From the IMG/VR virus record IMGVR_UViG_3300032194_000148, positions 1-30,296 of that record: 30,296 nucleotides of DNA; one strand, 5' to 3'. A program made the position numbers and the translations under genes. Below are positions 1 to 10,225 of this stretch, in pieces (position 1 is the first letter of the stretch; each line of letters begins with the position of its first letter). Under the pieces are notes generated by a model, which was not told the DNA's origin, made no database searches, and saw nothing but the letters and a program-made list of their open reading frames with translations. The stretch is from a virus.

Positions 1-1
1 T

Positions 2-3000
2 CGTGCTTCTGATGACTCCTTCATCCAGTGCGTCTCGGTCTTCGCTGTTGGTTTCCACGATCACTTCCTGATGGAAAGTGGTGGTGACATGTCTATCACC
101 AACTCGAACTCCAACTTCGGTAACACCTCGCTCCACTCTATTGGTTTCAAAGGATTTGCATTCAACCAGGACAAAGGTGGTTACATCGATGCTATTATTC
201 CTCCCAAGGTTGTTAATACAAATCAGGAAGCAATCAAGAAGAATGCTTACTACACCCTTGACATTGAAGCATCCAACGATGTTGCTAACGACACCAAGCT
301 ATACCTAGCAGGTGATATCAATGTAGATCCAGCAACACGTCCTGCTGCATCCATCGATGGATACAGAATTGGTGCCAAGCAAGATGATAGACTATATGTC
401 AAACTACCTTCTGGTGGTGTAGGTGGTAAGCAAACTTACCATGGTACACTAGAACCATCTGGTATCACTACTTACAGAGCATCTCTGTCTACTCTAACAC
501 CTTCTAACCTGAACGTATTGTTCGATCTAGATGGTGATGGTAACGATGACTTTAACAAGGCATATGATGCTGCTAACCTCATCGAGAAGAACAGAGACTA
601 TCTGGCACAAGAAACTTATGGATATATCACTGATCTCTATCCAGCACTGCTGACTAATCAGTCTCTGACTATCACCAAGTGTGAAAGAGACATCGGATTT
701 ATCACTGATGCAGTCGTAAAAGACCTTCGCGTTGGTGGTAACATTAACACTGTATATGCTGCAGAGTCTTACATCTCTGGTGGTAACGTATCCTATGTTG
801 ATGGAGAACTTACCGAGACTCTGATTGCTTATGACTATCTGAAGAGATTGATCTTCGGTGTAATCCGTAATGGCACACTGCTAATCAAGAACTGCACCAC
901 GTCTACCAGCAGCACCAACGTTATTGTTGGCGACACTTCTGGTCTTGTACCTGGTATGCAGGTCAATGAGTATGCTGAATCTGACTTCACCAATGGTCTT
1001 CTAAACGAAGGTGCTGTTCCTCTGGGCACTAACTTGCTCGGTGGTAGTCCACTAATTATTGGTCAGATTGTTAATGCGACCACAATCGTGTTGACTGATC
1101 CTAACACTGGTCAGACATATCAACCACAGCAAGATAGCACAACTGCATGGTTGTACTTCGAGAATTCTAATATCTACTCTGGTGCTCAAAGAGTCGTTGA
1201 CCTCTCGATCACTCAAGACGATACATATCCCGAGTGTACTAACATTGCGTCCGCGATCGAAGGATACTTCGATGTTGTGAATCTGGTCCTCAATGGCAAT
1301 GCTAATCAGGTAACTAGAGTTGAACCTATCATTGAGTCTTCGGCTCTGATTGGTAGAGCAACTGTATTCACGATTGATACTGGTCTAGGACAGACCGACC
1401 CTCATGGATTCCAAACTGGAACCCCTGTAAGACTTGTTCCAAGAGCAACTAATGCTGGCGTTGATAAGCGCCTAGTCAGACTACCTCGTGGTTTTGAGAC
1501 TAACAGACCATACTATGTAATCGCTCCTGGCAGAGATACATATCCAAATTCGTTTAATAATACTTCAGAGTTCGATAATACTGCAGGCACCAAGTTGATG
1601 CTTGCTGCTACTAAAGAAAACGCTGCTGCTGGTATTTACATTTACTCTTCAGAAACGGAGAGCATGAGCCCAGATGTTGAACTACTAGTCCAACAACAGG
1701 TTCTTGACGAAAGTTATGATCTGCACAGATATGTTTGTAATGTCTCTGGTATTTACATCGAAACGGATATTCCACACGTATTCGACGTTCCTGTACCAAA
1801 TGTCCCTGCACAAACAATTTTCTTCGCTACATCTGGCGATGCAAGTTCTCAACTCCCAACTATTTCGGGCGCTGGCGACGTGGCAACAGATGTGTATTAC
1901 TACCCACGTTTTATCACCAAAACGAAGTTTAGTGTTCATACCACACAAGCGGATGCTCAAGCTGGCACAAATGCTGTCATATTTACTTCAGGTAGCGGAA
2001 GCGACTTTATCGTCTATGGCAATAAAAAGACTTCCCCCCTCAAGTACGACCCAGTTGACTTCCAAAGATGGTACTTGAATGTCAAACCTGAATCTGCAGG
2101 TGGTCTTGATCCTAATGCTATCCTCACTAGATTCCACCAGTCCGACTTTGTAGATGGAACTGGTAACCTGTTTACCCCAGATACTTGGTACGAAAGAATT
2201 CTGGATGAAAGACCTGCTCTCGACAGAATCTATCGTTTGCGTTATGTTCTGCCACAATATCTGCAGACAGTTCGTGAACCTCTCAATGGTTATGTCATTA
2301 AGACAAGAACTGACGACAGAAGACGCCTGAAGCCACAGAAGTTCTACCTAGAACCCTTCAGCAACGGCGCTCCAGACGTTGCACAGTTCTTTAACCCTGC
2401 TCGTGCTGGTGAGCAGCTGGGTCTCTCCCTGGCGGACCTAGATGCCGCTAACGTCGATGTTAGTGGTGGATTCTATGATCCATACGAAAATCCTCTACAG
2501 ATCGAGTTTGAGTCCAAGATTGCAACTACTATCCAGTCTGCTAGAACCATTGAGGTTGATCCTCAAGGTACAGGAACCCTGGTGGATAGACTTGAGTTGA
2601 CTGTATTTGATCATACGATCATCAACCAGCAACTGAAGAATGAAATCTTCACTGTTATTGAGATTGGAACTCCACAGGGTGCAGGTATTCAAACCAGCAT
2701 CTACAACAGCGATGACTCCAACTATGTTAGCTGGACTGGTTACTGCTCTGGATCTGCTTATGTTCACGCATACTATCAGGCAGATGCTACTGCGTTTGTA
2801 ATCCTTAAGAACATCACTGGAAAACTAGACTACTCTGGTAACAGTGCCACTACATTTGTTCAGAACAACGGTACGTTCTTCAACCTTTCTGGATATCCTG
2901 ATGCATATCCAACAACACTCTCTAGATCTAATAGAAAGAACTATCTCTATAGAATCGAGGGCGCTAATGTCTACACCGTAGTACCTGGTGATAAGATTAC

Positions 3001-6000
3001 TACACCTGGTGGCGACACATACACTGTCACTACACTAGAGGATGTACCTGAAATTGATGATACCTTCTACATCTTTGATGTTGAGACTATCCAAGAGCAG
3101 ATTCCTCTACAGCAAGATGGTATCTACTATCTGACATGTGTCCGTGGTAACATCTCTCCATATCCTCTGGGTGCTGGTGTTGGAACTAACTTCCACTACT
3201 ACAGGTTCTCCCAACCTATTTCTAACCTGTATCCTCTAGACTACAAGAATGACCCACTGTGGTTCCAGATCAATGTTGACACTGGATCTAGAGATGCAAC
3301 GGTTCTTGATCCCCCAGCATCTGCTGCGGCTGCTGACAACTACGTTCACGGTCTTGTTACTCTTAACGACTACAAGTTCAGTGAAACGAAGGAAGCGATC
3401 GTTGATTTGACTAGAACGCTACCTTTCTCTGGTTTTGATTATACCAATACCACAAGCGATCTGAACAGTGTGATTCTGGATAACAGAATTCAAGCACAAG
3501 AAGGTAACGCATCTGTAGGTTCCGAGAACAGACAGATTCCTATCTCTGGTGACTCTGTATATCCTCTAGACAGAAGATTCTACACTGAACTGCGTCGTCC
3601 TTCGATTGCAAGATCTGGTAACCATACGTTTGAATACCTTGGTTTCGGTCCTGGTAACTACTCAACTGGTTTCCCACTGCGTCAGGAAGTCGTTCTATCT
3701 GATAAGCAGGACTTCTACGCACAAGCGAAGCGTGAGGACGCTGGTATCGTCTTCTACACGGGTCTAAACTCCAACGGTGACCTCTATATTGGTAACCGTA
3801 AGATCAACGCTATTACAGGCGAAGAGACGTTCCTTGAGCAGGCAGTTCTTGAGGACAGTGGTGACGACGATGAAGGAATCGGCGCACTCGTCACTACCTT
3901 CGATACAGCAGTTACCTTCAATGACAAGGTAACCATCGAGGGTGACACCTTCCTGAACAATCCTGTTACTATCAACGTCGATCCTCTAGAAGGTGATGCA
4001 CTTCGCATCCTGTCTCTGGTTGACACTGGTGACGATCCTACACAAGATAGATCCTCCTTCAGAGACACTAGAGATGGTGATGTTATTATCACCAAGAACC
4101 AGGTTGATGCTGCAGTTTATAAGTTTAACCCACGCGGTAACGTAAACGATCCTGGTCAAGGTTACAGCTGGAGAACTCACTACACTGGTGGTCTTCCTTC
4201 TAACACTTCTCCTGACAACACTGGTCTTCTGGCTGATGGTCAAGGTGGCACTGCCTTCTACACCCTACAGAACATCAGTTATGGTTCTTCTATCCTACCT
4301 TCTTCTGGTGATGTACTCTACAAGGGTCTAGAGGTTGGTAGTAGTGGTTCGATGGGTTGGGTCTACTCCAACTTCTTTACCGAACTGGCTGACAACCAAA
4401 TCTTCACTATTGCATCTAACAATACTTCAGAACTTACAATTACCTGGGCTGCTGGTCTGGATAACGCTGGTCTGGGTATTAGAGTTGGTGAGAAACTACG
4501 CATCTCCAACTTCAGTAACTCCTTCTTCAATGGTTCTTGGGCAGTTCTTGCTGGTGGATTCTCTTCTTCTGGTAACACCTGTAAGATCAGAATTTTCAAT
4601 GAGATTGCACAGAACGTCTACACCTGGGCTGATGAAGGTCCTGGTGCGAAGATGGAAATCTCCAAGTCCAGATGGAAGGAGACTGGCGTCATTGGTGCTG
4701 AAACACTTCGCACGAGAACTGAAGTACCTGGTGATTACAGACTGGGTATCAACACTGTCGGCAGAATGGCGAAGGAAGGTGTACTCACCGCCTCTGTAAC
4801 TGCTGAAACGGATCCAAGATCTAACTTGGATGTTGTTGGTAACGCATTTATCAGTGGTAAGGCTCTCGTAACTTATGACGGTGTTGGTGCAGTAACTGCA
4901 AACAACTACCTAGCAGAACCTTCTGTCGGTAAGACATACTTTGCACTCACTAACGCATTCTTGGTTGGTGGTGATAGTGCTGATCCTGATGACTTTGCTA
5001 CACTTCGTGTTGCAACTTCTGATCTGGCAGTTGCTGATCAATCTTCTACCTACAGAACAGGTGGTCGCGTTGGTGTTAACACCAGTATCGGTCTAGATGC
5101 ATCTACCGAACTCGATAGAAACTTCGTTGTAATCGGTGACTCTAGATTCTCTGGTAACATCACTGCACAGGATGACTTGAGTGTTGACGGTGGAGACATC
5201 AACTCTACTGCCGAAACATTCAGATTCCTGACCGAGAACGTTGACTTCCTGATTGCTGCTAGTGACGCAGAATCGTTCAACATCGGTAACAACACCACTA
5301 GTGACCAGCTTATCAACATCGGTAACAATGTTTCTGATACTTCTTCTCATACCTTGAGAATTGGTGCTAACGCTGGTGTAACTACCTTTGAGGTACATAA
5401 GCGTTCTACTAACGCATTTGTTGACATTGCATCGGTAGAAGATGTAGTAGGTGCTGCTTGCTCTATCAAGATTGGTGGTGCTGCTCCTAACCTGAACTCT
5501 CAAACTCTGATCGGTACATATCAGACCAAACTGAATGGTACTCTGGAAGTTGGTGCTTTTGCTGGCACATCCACAACCAGAATCTTCACCACCGCAGCAA
5601 CATTGAACGTTGGTGATGGTCAGAACACTACGAGAGTTACCCTCGGTGCTAACTCTTCTACAGTTGATATTGCAGCACTTGGTGGTCGCACAACGATTAG
5701 AAACTCTCTACTTGTACAAGGTAGCACCACATCTAACTCTACCATCAAACTATCTGGTGGTCTAAATGCTGGTATTATTGAGATTGAGAGATCAAGATTT
5801 GGCACTACTCCATCGGAGCACATTGTTGGATCTCTTGACAATCCTAACATCACGTTCCTCAAGTACATCCAACTTGGCAGACAAATTGATACTGCTGGTG
5901 TTGGACCTTGGGGTGGTGATCAGTATCTCCTATCTGGTGGTCAGATTGCTGCAATCGACAACATCACTCCAGAGCAAAGTGCTACATGGGTTGCTAACGA

Positions 6001-7945
6001 AACCTATTCGTTCATCCAACCAACTGGTGGTACAGGTAGCGGTGCTCTGTTCACTGTTCAGGTTCTATCTGACGGAACAGCAGACATCACTCTAGTATCT
6101 CCTGGTTCTGGTTACTCTGACAACGATCTGTTGACCATTGAGGCATCGAAACTAGGTAACTCCAACGGTGCTGACCTATCCTTCAGAGTTAATGGAACTA
6201 ATGATTCTGGTAACGTATACTTGCTACCAATCACCAGACCTTCTGTCAATGACTTCCAGATCGGTGATCTACTGTTTATCGAAAGAGACACAGCAGTAGA
6301 TGGACAGGACACAAACATTTCTCCTGTTGGTGAAGAGTACAGCGAACTCCTTGAGGTTGCTGGTCTAACTAACATCTCCGACCCTGCTGATCCTCTCGGT
6401 TTCAGAATTCTGGTTACTCGTGCTAAAGATGGCACAACTGCTAGAACTGATCACCCAGATAATGCAATCATCTCCAAGTTTGACAAGCAGATCAATGCTT
6501 CGTTCATCACTGGATTTGACTTTGATAATAGCGGAACTCTAGATCCTACATCTAGTGTTACGATCAATGATAGTTCTATCTTGACGATTGTTGCTGATGG
6601 CACTGATATTGTTACAGTCAACTGGAACAGTGAAACTAACGATAGTGTTGGTGCTGATTACGGTGAGTTTATTACAATCGCTGGCACGAACATTGTTGGT
6701 CTGAATGGTACGTGGCCAATTCAAGGTGGCATCACTGGAACTGCTTCTTCTCTTCAAATCAAGACAAGTCAGTATGTTTCCACAGGAACTTACATCTGGT
6801 CTGATCAGGTAGCAGCTGCTGAACTTAAGATCAACAGCGGCGCTGGTCTCCTCGCAGATAGTGTTGATGTTAGAATCGGTGTTGCAGAATTTGGTGGTGT
6901 TCTAACCACCAGTGATTACCTGCTCCTATCTGATTCTGAAATCGTCAAGGTTTCTGAATTGGTATCTACCGATATTCAGTCCCTGGTTGTTACAGACGGT
7001 GGTGATCCTGAAGTTGAGGTATTCAAGGTTGAGTCTACAACTGGTAACACATTTGTAGGCAACACGCTATCGGTCGGACAAGGATTTAACAAGTTCGTTG
7101 TTGATGGTGGAACTGGTGATACCGTAACTCAAGGTAAACTAACCACTAATGATTCTCTGACGGTAAGAGGATCTGTTGTAGAACTGACCCAGTTCTTCAC
7201 TCTAACTAACGGTGGATCCCAGAACATCGCTGAAAGAAACACGCTCCGTGTTGACACCGCAACTGGTGATCTTGAGATCTATGGCGGTGACTTCAATATC
7301 TTTGGACCTGATGGCACTACACCACGTCTTCAGTTCAGCAATTCTTCGGGTGACTTTACTACCTACGGTTCGTTCTCTGCTCTAGGAACAGGAACATCAA
7401 CATTCGGTGGTAGCATTGTTGCTGGTGGTGATCTGACTCTCAATGGTGGTGATCTAACAGTCAACTCTGATGGCAATAAGATCTTCTCGGTTGAGAATGA
7501 TGGTGCTGTCAATATCGCTGGCATTAGCAACTACTTCTCACAAACTGGTGGACGTAAGTGGGAGTACAGCGACAACTTTGTAGTTGAGGCAGAAGCAAAC
7601 GTTAACTACTTCCTCAATGTTACTCAAAATACCGTTGTTAAACTACCTACAAACGCTCTAATCGGTGACATGATTCGCATCGTGGACATCGGTGGTCTTC
7701 TAACTTATAACCTCACGCTGGTTGTAAGAGCACCATCTACGATTAGAGTACAAAATGCAACCGACAACACAGGAACCACTCTATTGACAGGTAATACTGC
7801 TGACCTAAATGGTTATGATGGTGGTGAACTAGTTGTTCAAACACCTAACGCTGGATTCGCACTAGTATTCGCTGGTACATCTACTCCAGACGGTAACACT
7901 GCAGTTCCAACAGGAAAAGACGGATGGTTCTTAATCGAGGTCTGA
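2..7945 (+). CDS. Giant virion structural protein, 5' end outside the window
   Basis: The frame is open to the left edge: 23 sense codons precede the first in-window Met at base 71, so this is the C-terminal part (at least 2647 residues) of a larger protein. The visible start, with a G-F-H-D-H stretch and an S-N-S-N-S-N-F-G stretch, looks like the end of a beta-helix. The middle holds mixed domains rich in Tyr, Asn and Thr. From about 3.9 kb on, short beta repeats of the kind seen in trimeric phage fibres dominate (N-I-G-N-N, T-L-N-V-G-D-G, D-L-T-V-N). A roughly 80-residue domain occurs twice (about 4394-4640 and 6569-6810). The C-terminal ~140 residues form a compact beta domain ending in G-W-F-L-I-E-V. 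Proteins of this size and composition occur in the baseplate/tail-fibre region of T4-like cyanophages, usually annotated only as structural protein. It is followed 5 bases later by a tail-collar gene. The virion role is well supported; the exact part is not. Confidence 0.85.
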   Translation, partial: RASDDSFIQCVSVFAVGFHDHFLMESGGDMSITNSNSNFGNTSLHSIGFKGFAFNQDKGGYIDAIIPPKVVNTNQEAIKKNAYYTLDIEASNDVANDTKLYLAGDINVDPATRPAASIDGYRIGAKQDDRLYVKLPSGGVGGKQTYHGTLEPSGITTYRASLSTLTPSNLNVLFDLDGDGNDDFNKAYDAANLIEKNRDYLAQETYGYITDLYPALLTNQSLTITKCERDIGFITDAVVKDLRVGGNINTVYAAESYISGGNVSYVDGELTETLIAYDYLKRLIFGVIRNGTLLIKNCTTSTSSTNVIVGDTSGLVPGMQVNEYAESDFTNGLLNEGAVPLGTNLLGGSPLIIGQIVNATTIVLTDPNTGQTYQPQQDSTTAWLYFENSNIYSGAQRVVDLSITQDDTYPECTNIASAIEGYFDVVNLVLNGNANQVTRVEPIIESSALIGRATVFTIDTGLGQTDPHGFQTGTPVRLVPRATNAGVDKRLVRLPRGFETNRPYYVIAPGRDTYPNSFNNTSEFDNTAGTKLMLAATKENAAAGIYIYSSETESMSPDVELLVQQQVLDESYDLHRYVCNVSGIYIETDIPHVFDVPVPNVPAQTIFFATSGDASSQLPTISGAGDVATDVYYYPRFITKTKFSVHTTQADAQAGTNAVIFTSGSGSDFIVYGNKKTSPLKYDPVDFQRWYLNVKPESAGGLDPNAILTRFHQSDFVDGTGNLFTPDTWYERILDERPALDRIYRLRYVLPQYLQTVREPLNGYVIKTRTDDRRRLKPQKFYLEPFSNGAPDVAQFFNPARAGEQLGLSLADLDAANVDVSGGFYDPYENPLQIEFESKIATTIQSARTIEVDPQGTGTLVDRLELTVFDHTIINQQLKNEIFTVIEIGTPQGAGIQTSIYNSDDSNYVSWTGYCSGSAYVHAYYQADATAFVILKNITGKLDYSGNSATTFVQNNGTFFNLSGYPDAYPTTLSRSNRKNYLYRIEGANVYTVVPGDKITTPGGDTYTVTTLEDVPEIDDTFYIFDVETIQEQIPLQQDGIYYLTCVRGNISPYPLGAGVGTNFHYYRFSQPISNLYPLDYKNDPLWFQINVDTGSRDATVLDPPASAAAADNYVHGLVTLNDYKFSETKEAIVDLTRTLPFSGFDYTNTTSDLNSVILDNRIQAQEGNASVGSENRQIPISGDSVYPLDRRFYTELRRPSIARSGNHTFEYLGFGPGNYSTGFPLRQEVVLSDKQDFYAQAKREDAGIVFYTGLNSNGDLYIGNRKINAITGEETFLEQAVLEDSGDDDEGIGALVTTFDTAVTFNDKVTIEGDTFLNNPVTINVDPLEGDALRILSLVDTGDDPTQDRSSFRDTRDGDVIITKNQVDAAVYKFNPRGNVNDPGQGYSWRTHYTGGLPSNTSPDNTGLLADGQGGTAFYTLQNISYGSSILPSSGDVLYKGLEVGSSGSMGWVYSNFFTELADNQIFTIASNNTSELTITWAAGLDNAGLGIRVGEKLRISNFSNSFFNGSWAVLAGGFSSSGNTCKIRIFNEIAQNVYTWADEGPGAKMEISKSRWKETGVIGAETLRTRTEVPGDYRLGINTVGRMAKEGVLTASVTAETDPRSNLDVVGNAFISGKALVTYDGVGAVTANNYLAEPSVGKTYFALTNAFLVGGDSADPDDFATLRVATSDLAVADQSSTYRTGGRVGVNTSIGLDASTELDRNFVVIGDSRFSGNITAQDDLSVDGGDINSTAETFRFLTENVDFLIAASDAESFNIGNNTTSDQLINIGNNVSDTSSHTLRIGANAGVTTFEVHKRSTNAFVDIASVEDVVGAACSIKIGGAAPNLNSQTLIGTYQTKLNGTLEVGAFAGTSTTRIFTTAATLNVGDGQNTTRVTLGANSSTVDIAALGGRTTIRNSLLVQGSTTSNSTIKLSGGLNAGIIEIERSRFGTTPSEHIVGSLDNPNITFLKYIQLGRQIDTAGVGPWGGDQYLLSGGQIAAIDNITPEQSATWVANETYSFIQPTGGTGSGALFTVQVLSDGTADITLVSPGSGYSDNDLLTIEASKLGNSNGADLSFRVNGTNDSGNVYLLPITRPSVNDFQIGDLLFIERDTAVDGQDTNISPVGEEYSELLEVAGLTNISDPADPLGFRILVTRAKDGTTARTDHPDNAIISKFDKQINASFITGFDFDNSGTLDPTSSVTINDSSILTIVADGTDIVTVNWNSETNDSVGADYGEFITIAGTNIVGLNGTWPIQGGITGTASSLQIKTSQYVSTGTYIWSDQVAAAELKINSGAGLLADSVDVRIGVAEFGGVLTTSDYLLLSDSEIVKVSELVSTDIQSLVVTDGGDPEVEVFKVESTTGNTFVGNTLSVGQGFNKFVVDGGTGDTVTQGKLTTNDSLTVRGSVVELTQFFTLTNGGSQNIAERNTLRVDTATGDLEIYGGDFNIFGPDGTTPRLQFSNSSGDFTTYGSFSALGTGTSTFGGSIVAGGDLTLNGGDLTVNSDGNKIFSVENDGAVNIAGISNYFSQTGGRKWEYSDNFVVEAEANVNYFLNVTQNTVVKLPTNALIGDMIRIVDIGGLLTYNLTLVVRAPSTIRVQNATDNTGTTLLTGNTADLNGYDGGELVVQTPNAGFALVFAGTSTPDGNTAVPTGKDGWFLIEV
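4394..4640 (+). repeat. Internal duplicated domain, copy 1 (in giant structural protein)
   Basis: This encodes about 82 residues with the pattern I-x-T-I...T-I-T-W...G-E-x-L-x-I-S-x-F...N-G-S-W-x-V...Y-T-W-A-D. The same pattern recurs about 2.2 kb downstream in the same protein. The similarity is at protein level only, so the duplication is old or the domain was acquired twice. Confidence 0.6.
6569..6810 (+). repeat. Internal duplicated domain, copy 2 (in giant structural protein)
   Basis: This is the second copy of the roughly 80-residue domain: L-T-I-V...V-T-V-N-W...G-E-F-I-T-I-A...L-N-G-T-W-P-I...Y-I-W-S-D. It aligns by eye with copy 1 along its whole length with few gaps. It separates two stretches of fibre-like beta repeats. 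Confidence 0.6.
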
Positions 7946-7949
7946 TTTA

Positions 7950-9305
7950 ATGTTTTATCAGGAAGCAAAAACAGCAAGATCGGCGGTGGTTGGCACCATC
8001 ATGCCGTGGACGGGGGGATTAAGTAGCATCCCTCCTGGGTGGATTCTATGTGATGGTGGTGTTGTAGATGCAGCAGATTATCCACTGCTTACACAAGCTA
8101 TTGGTAATACATATGATGCTTTGGGGGGATCTATTACAGGCAATTTCCCTGCTTATACTGGAACGGTCAAGTTACCTGACTTGAATGAAAAAACATTGAT
8201 GGATATTGAATCGAGTTACTTCGCTCCCGTTGCAAATGGTGGTACAGGTAGAGATGCAGACATAGATTCTGATGCTCTCACCATCATCTCACCAATCATT
8301 GGAGAACATGATGACAATGGTATTACAATTTCACCAACAGATGTTACTGTTGATGTTTTGTTTAATATAAACGCTGGTGATAGAACTGGATATTCAGGAA
8401 AGATCACGGGTAATACAAAAGAAGATGGAGAAGGTGTTGCAACGGTTTACATCGGTCCTAGAAAATTAGGAAGAAAGCACATTAAGAGACATAACCATCC
8501 AGGAACATATCCAACACTGGATGATCAAAACCGAAAAAGACCTGGTAGAGGTGTTTCTGCATTCGAGAATATTAAATATACACTATATCACTCACACGTT
8601 GATAACGAGGGTGGTGGTGATCAAGGTGATACCTACTACTTTGGTTGGACTAGTGAAACTGCTGGTGATGGTAGCGCAGGTACAGTTGATGAACGCCCTG
8701 GTATTGCAATCGGAGATGCAACGTCAATTCCAAGTGGTCAAGAACTTGACTATACACTAACTTGGCCAGAAGCAGGTGATGTTATACCTGATGGACATGG
8801 TGGTGGAACGCAAGGTGTTGTCGTAGCACACGTAATATCCGAGAGTCCTCCTGTTAACTTGAAACCTAAAGACCTTTTATCAACTCCTATTTCAACTCAA
8901 TTTAAGGTAACTAATTTGAGACCTGAAGGACCATTTCTAGATTCGGGTAGAGCAGTTCCAGCAGCTTCTAGAGGCGGTAGTTTGAATATTCCCACTGGAT
9001 TTACAAATTACTATGATGATAACAACCAAAACGCATCACAACTTCGTGATACACTGATGAGTCATATTGGACTCAATTTTACAAACACTGAACCTGGTGG
9101 TGATTTCATTGAAGCTCATGACCATGGAGAATTTGATGTTGAGTTTGATTCATCTGGATTGAGACCCAATAGTAGTATTGTATGTGAGGTTAACCTTCCA
9201 GCAACAGTCAATGTAGATAATACACAGAATGAAAAAGCATTGCAAATTGACGTGAACATCGCACAACCAACTCTTTCTTGCATATACATCATCAGAGCAT
9301 ACTAA
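7950..9305 (+). CDS. Tail-collar domain protein (short tail fibre-like)
   Basis: The 451-residue product begins with a phage tail-collar domain at about residues 14-80: V-G-T-I-M-P-W, then P-P-G-W-I-L-C-D-G-G, Y-P-L-L, and a closing K-L-P-D-L. This is the signature of T4 gp12-type short tail fibres and related receptor-binding proteins. Histidine pairs near residues 178 (R-H-N-H-P), about 213 (H-S-H) and 388 (A-H-D-H-G) recall the H-x-H metal-coordinating motifs in trimeric fibre tips; metal binding here is inference. The start is 4 bases after the upstream stop, with GAGG at 7937-7940 as a plausible ribosome binding site. The gene lies between the giant structural gene and a second collar gene. 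It probably acts at the baseplate in adsorption. T4 gp12 orthology cannot be claimed from the collar domain alone. Confidence 0.85.
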   Translation: MFYQEAKTARSAVVGTIMPWTGGLSSIPPGWILCDGGVVDAADYPLLTQAIGNTYDALGGSITGNFPAYTGTVKLPDLNEKTLMDIESSYFAPVANGGTGRDADIDSDALTIISPIIGEHDDNGITISPTDVTVDVLFNINAGDRTGYSGKITGNTKEDGEGVATVYIGPRKLGRKHIKRHNHPGTYPTLDDQNRKRPGRGVSAFENIKYTLYHSHVDNEGGGDQGDTYYFGWTSETAGDGSAGTVDERPGIAIGDATSIPSGQELDYTLTWPEAGDVIPDGHGGGTQGVVVAHVISESPPVNLKPKDLLSTPISTQFKVTNLRPEGPFLDSGRAVPAASRGGSLNIPTGFTNYYDDNNQNASQLRDTLMSHIGLNFTNTEPGGDFIEAHDHGEFDVEFDSSGLRPNSSIVCEVNLPATVNVDNTQNEKALQIDVNIAQPTLSCIYIIRAY

Positions 9306-9306
9306 A

Positions 9307-10224
9307 ATGGGAAAGTCTATATCTACTAATTACGCCAGACAGAAATCTCACTGGGGTGGTGTTCCTGGAACTATTCAGATTCATACCGTTCCTGGTATGG
9401 GATTTAATAATGATCCTACTACTGCAGTGTTTAAAGATAACCTGCCTGGTGGATTTTTAAGATGTAATGGTGCTATTTTAAATGCAAAAGATTATCTGCT
9501 ATTGTCTAGAATTTTAGGTGTAGGCACTGAATGTAGATTTGCAAAACCAAATGCTATTCTGCGCGATCCTGATCCTGAAACAGGAGATCTTGGATCATTT
9601 CAGTTACCTGATCTAGGATCTAAAGTTATGATTGGTGGTAGAGGATCGGGTGAATACCGTGAGACAACCTTGAGCAATAAACCCAACCAAAACAAGGTTG
9701 GTGTTGAGGTTACGCCAAACACACCACTTGGTGAAAGATTGATTACAAACTATATCTCCAATACTGGAGACGGCATGAAAGTTACGGCGCAATCAAGTAT
9801 TGATTTTAGGGGTAATCTTAAGTTTAACATGCCTAGGAATGTTGAGCCTACTATCATTTCGATTGAACAGTTCCAAGCACACCAACATGACGCTGATTTG
9901 CGTATTTTGAATACTACATCTGATGGTTATAATACTGATGGGGATGGACTTACTGGTGACGCTGATTCGGCATTTGATGCAAACGTAGAAGCACAAAACA
10001 TCCTAGATGAAACTCAACCAAATGTGCCAAGAGGTTCGGTTCAACACGATCATAGAATTACAAAACCTTTTACCTACAGTAATCACTTCACTTATTCATT
10101 CCCAGCTACGAACGTACCGTTGGATGACATGGAATCATATATCGATGTTGATACAACCAACTTGGAGGTTTTGAATCAAGTGGTAACTCCATTCATCATG
10201 GTACACTATATCATCAAGTTCTGA
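9307..10224 (+). CDS. Second tail-collar domain protein
   Basis: The 305-residue protein has a collar-type segment at about residues 45-115: G-G-F-L-R-C-N-G-A, D-Y-L-L-L-S-R-I-L-G, then F-Q-L-P-D-L-G. This matches the layout of the preceding protein, though the domain is more diverged. Histidine-rich motifs follow at about residue 190 (A-H-Q-H-D-A-D) and 245 (Q-H-D-H-R). The C-terminus (M-V-H-Y-I-I-K-F) resembles the ends of the preceding protein (C-I-Y-I-I-R-A-Y) and of the 1035-residue collar fibre (K-Y-I-I-K-A-Y), suggesting a shared terminal strand. It starts one base after the upstream stop and is followed one base after its own stop by the first adhesin gene, so the set is probably one late transcript. 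The likely role is a short tail fibre or fibre tip; the receptor is unknown. Confidence 0.8.
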   Translation: MGKSISTNYARQKSHWGGVPGTIQIHTVPGMGFNNDPTTAVFKDNLPGGFLRCNGAILNAKDYLLLSRILGVGTECRFAKPNAILRDPDPETGDLGSFQLPDLGSKVMIGGRGSGEYRETTLSNKPNQNKVGVEVTPNTPLGERLITNYISNTGDGMKVTAQSSIDFRGNLKFNMPRNVEPTIISIEQFQAHQHDADLRILNTTSDGYNTDGDGLTGDADSAFDANVEAQNILDETQPNVPRGSVQHDHRITKPFTYSNHFTYSFPATNVPLDDMESYIDVDTTNLEVLNQVVTPFIMVHYIIKF

Positions 10225-10225
10225 T

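Noticed and set aside
835-6757. Many minus-strand and alternate-frame open stretches within the giant structural gene
   Set aside because: They overlap a long, clearly coding frame, lack protein-like composition and have no start signals. They arise because repetitive Gly/Thr/Asn codons leave other frames open.
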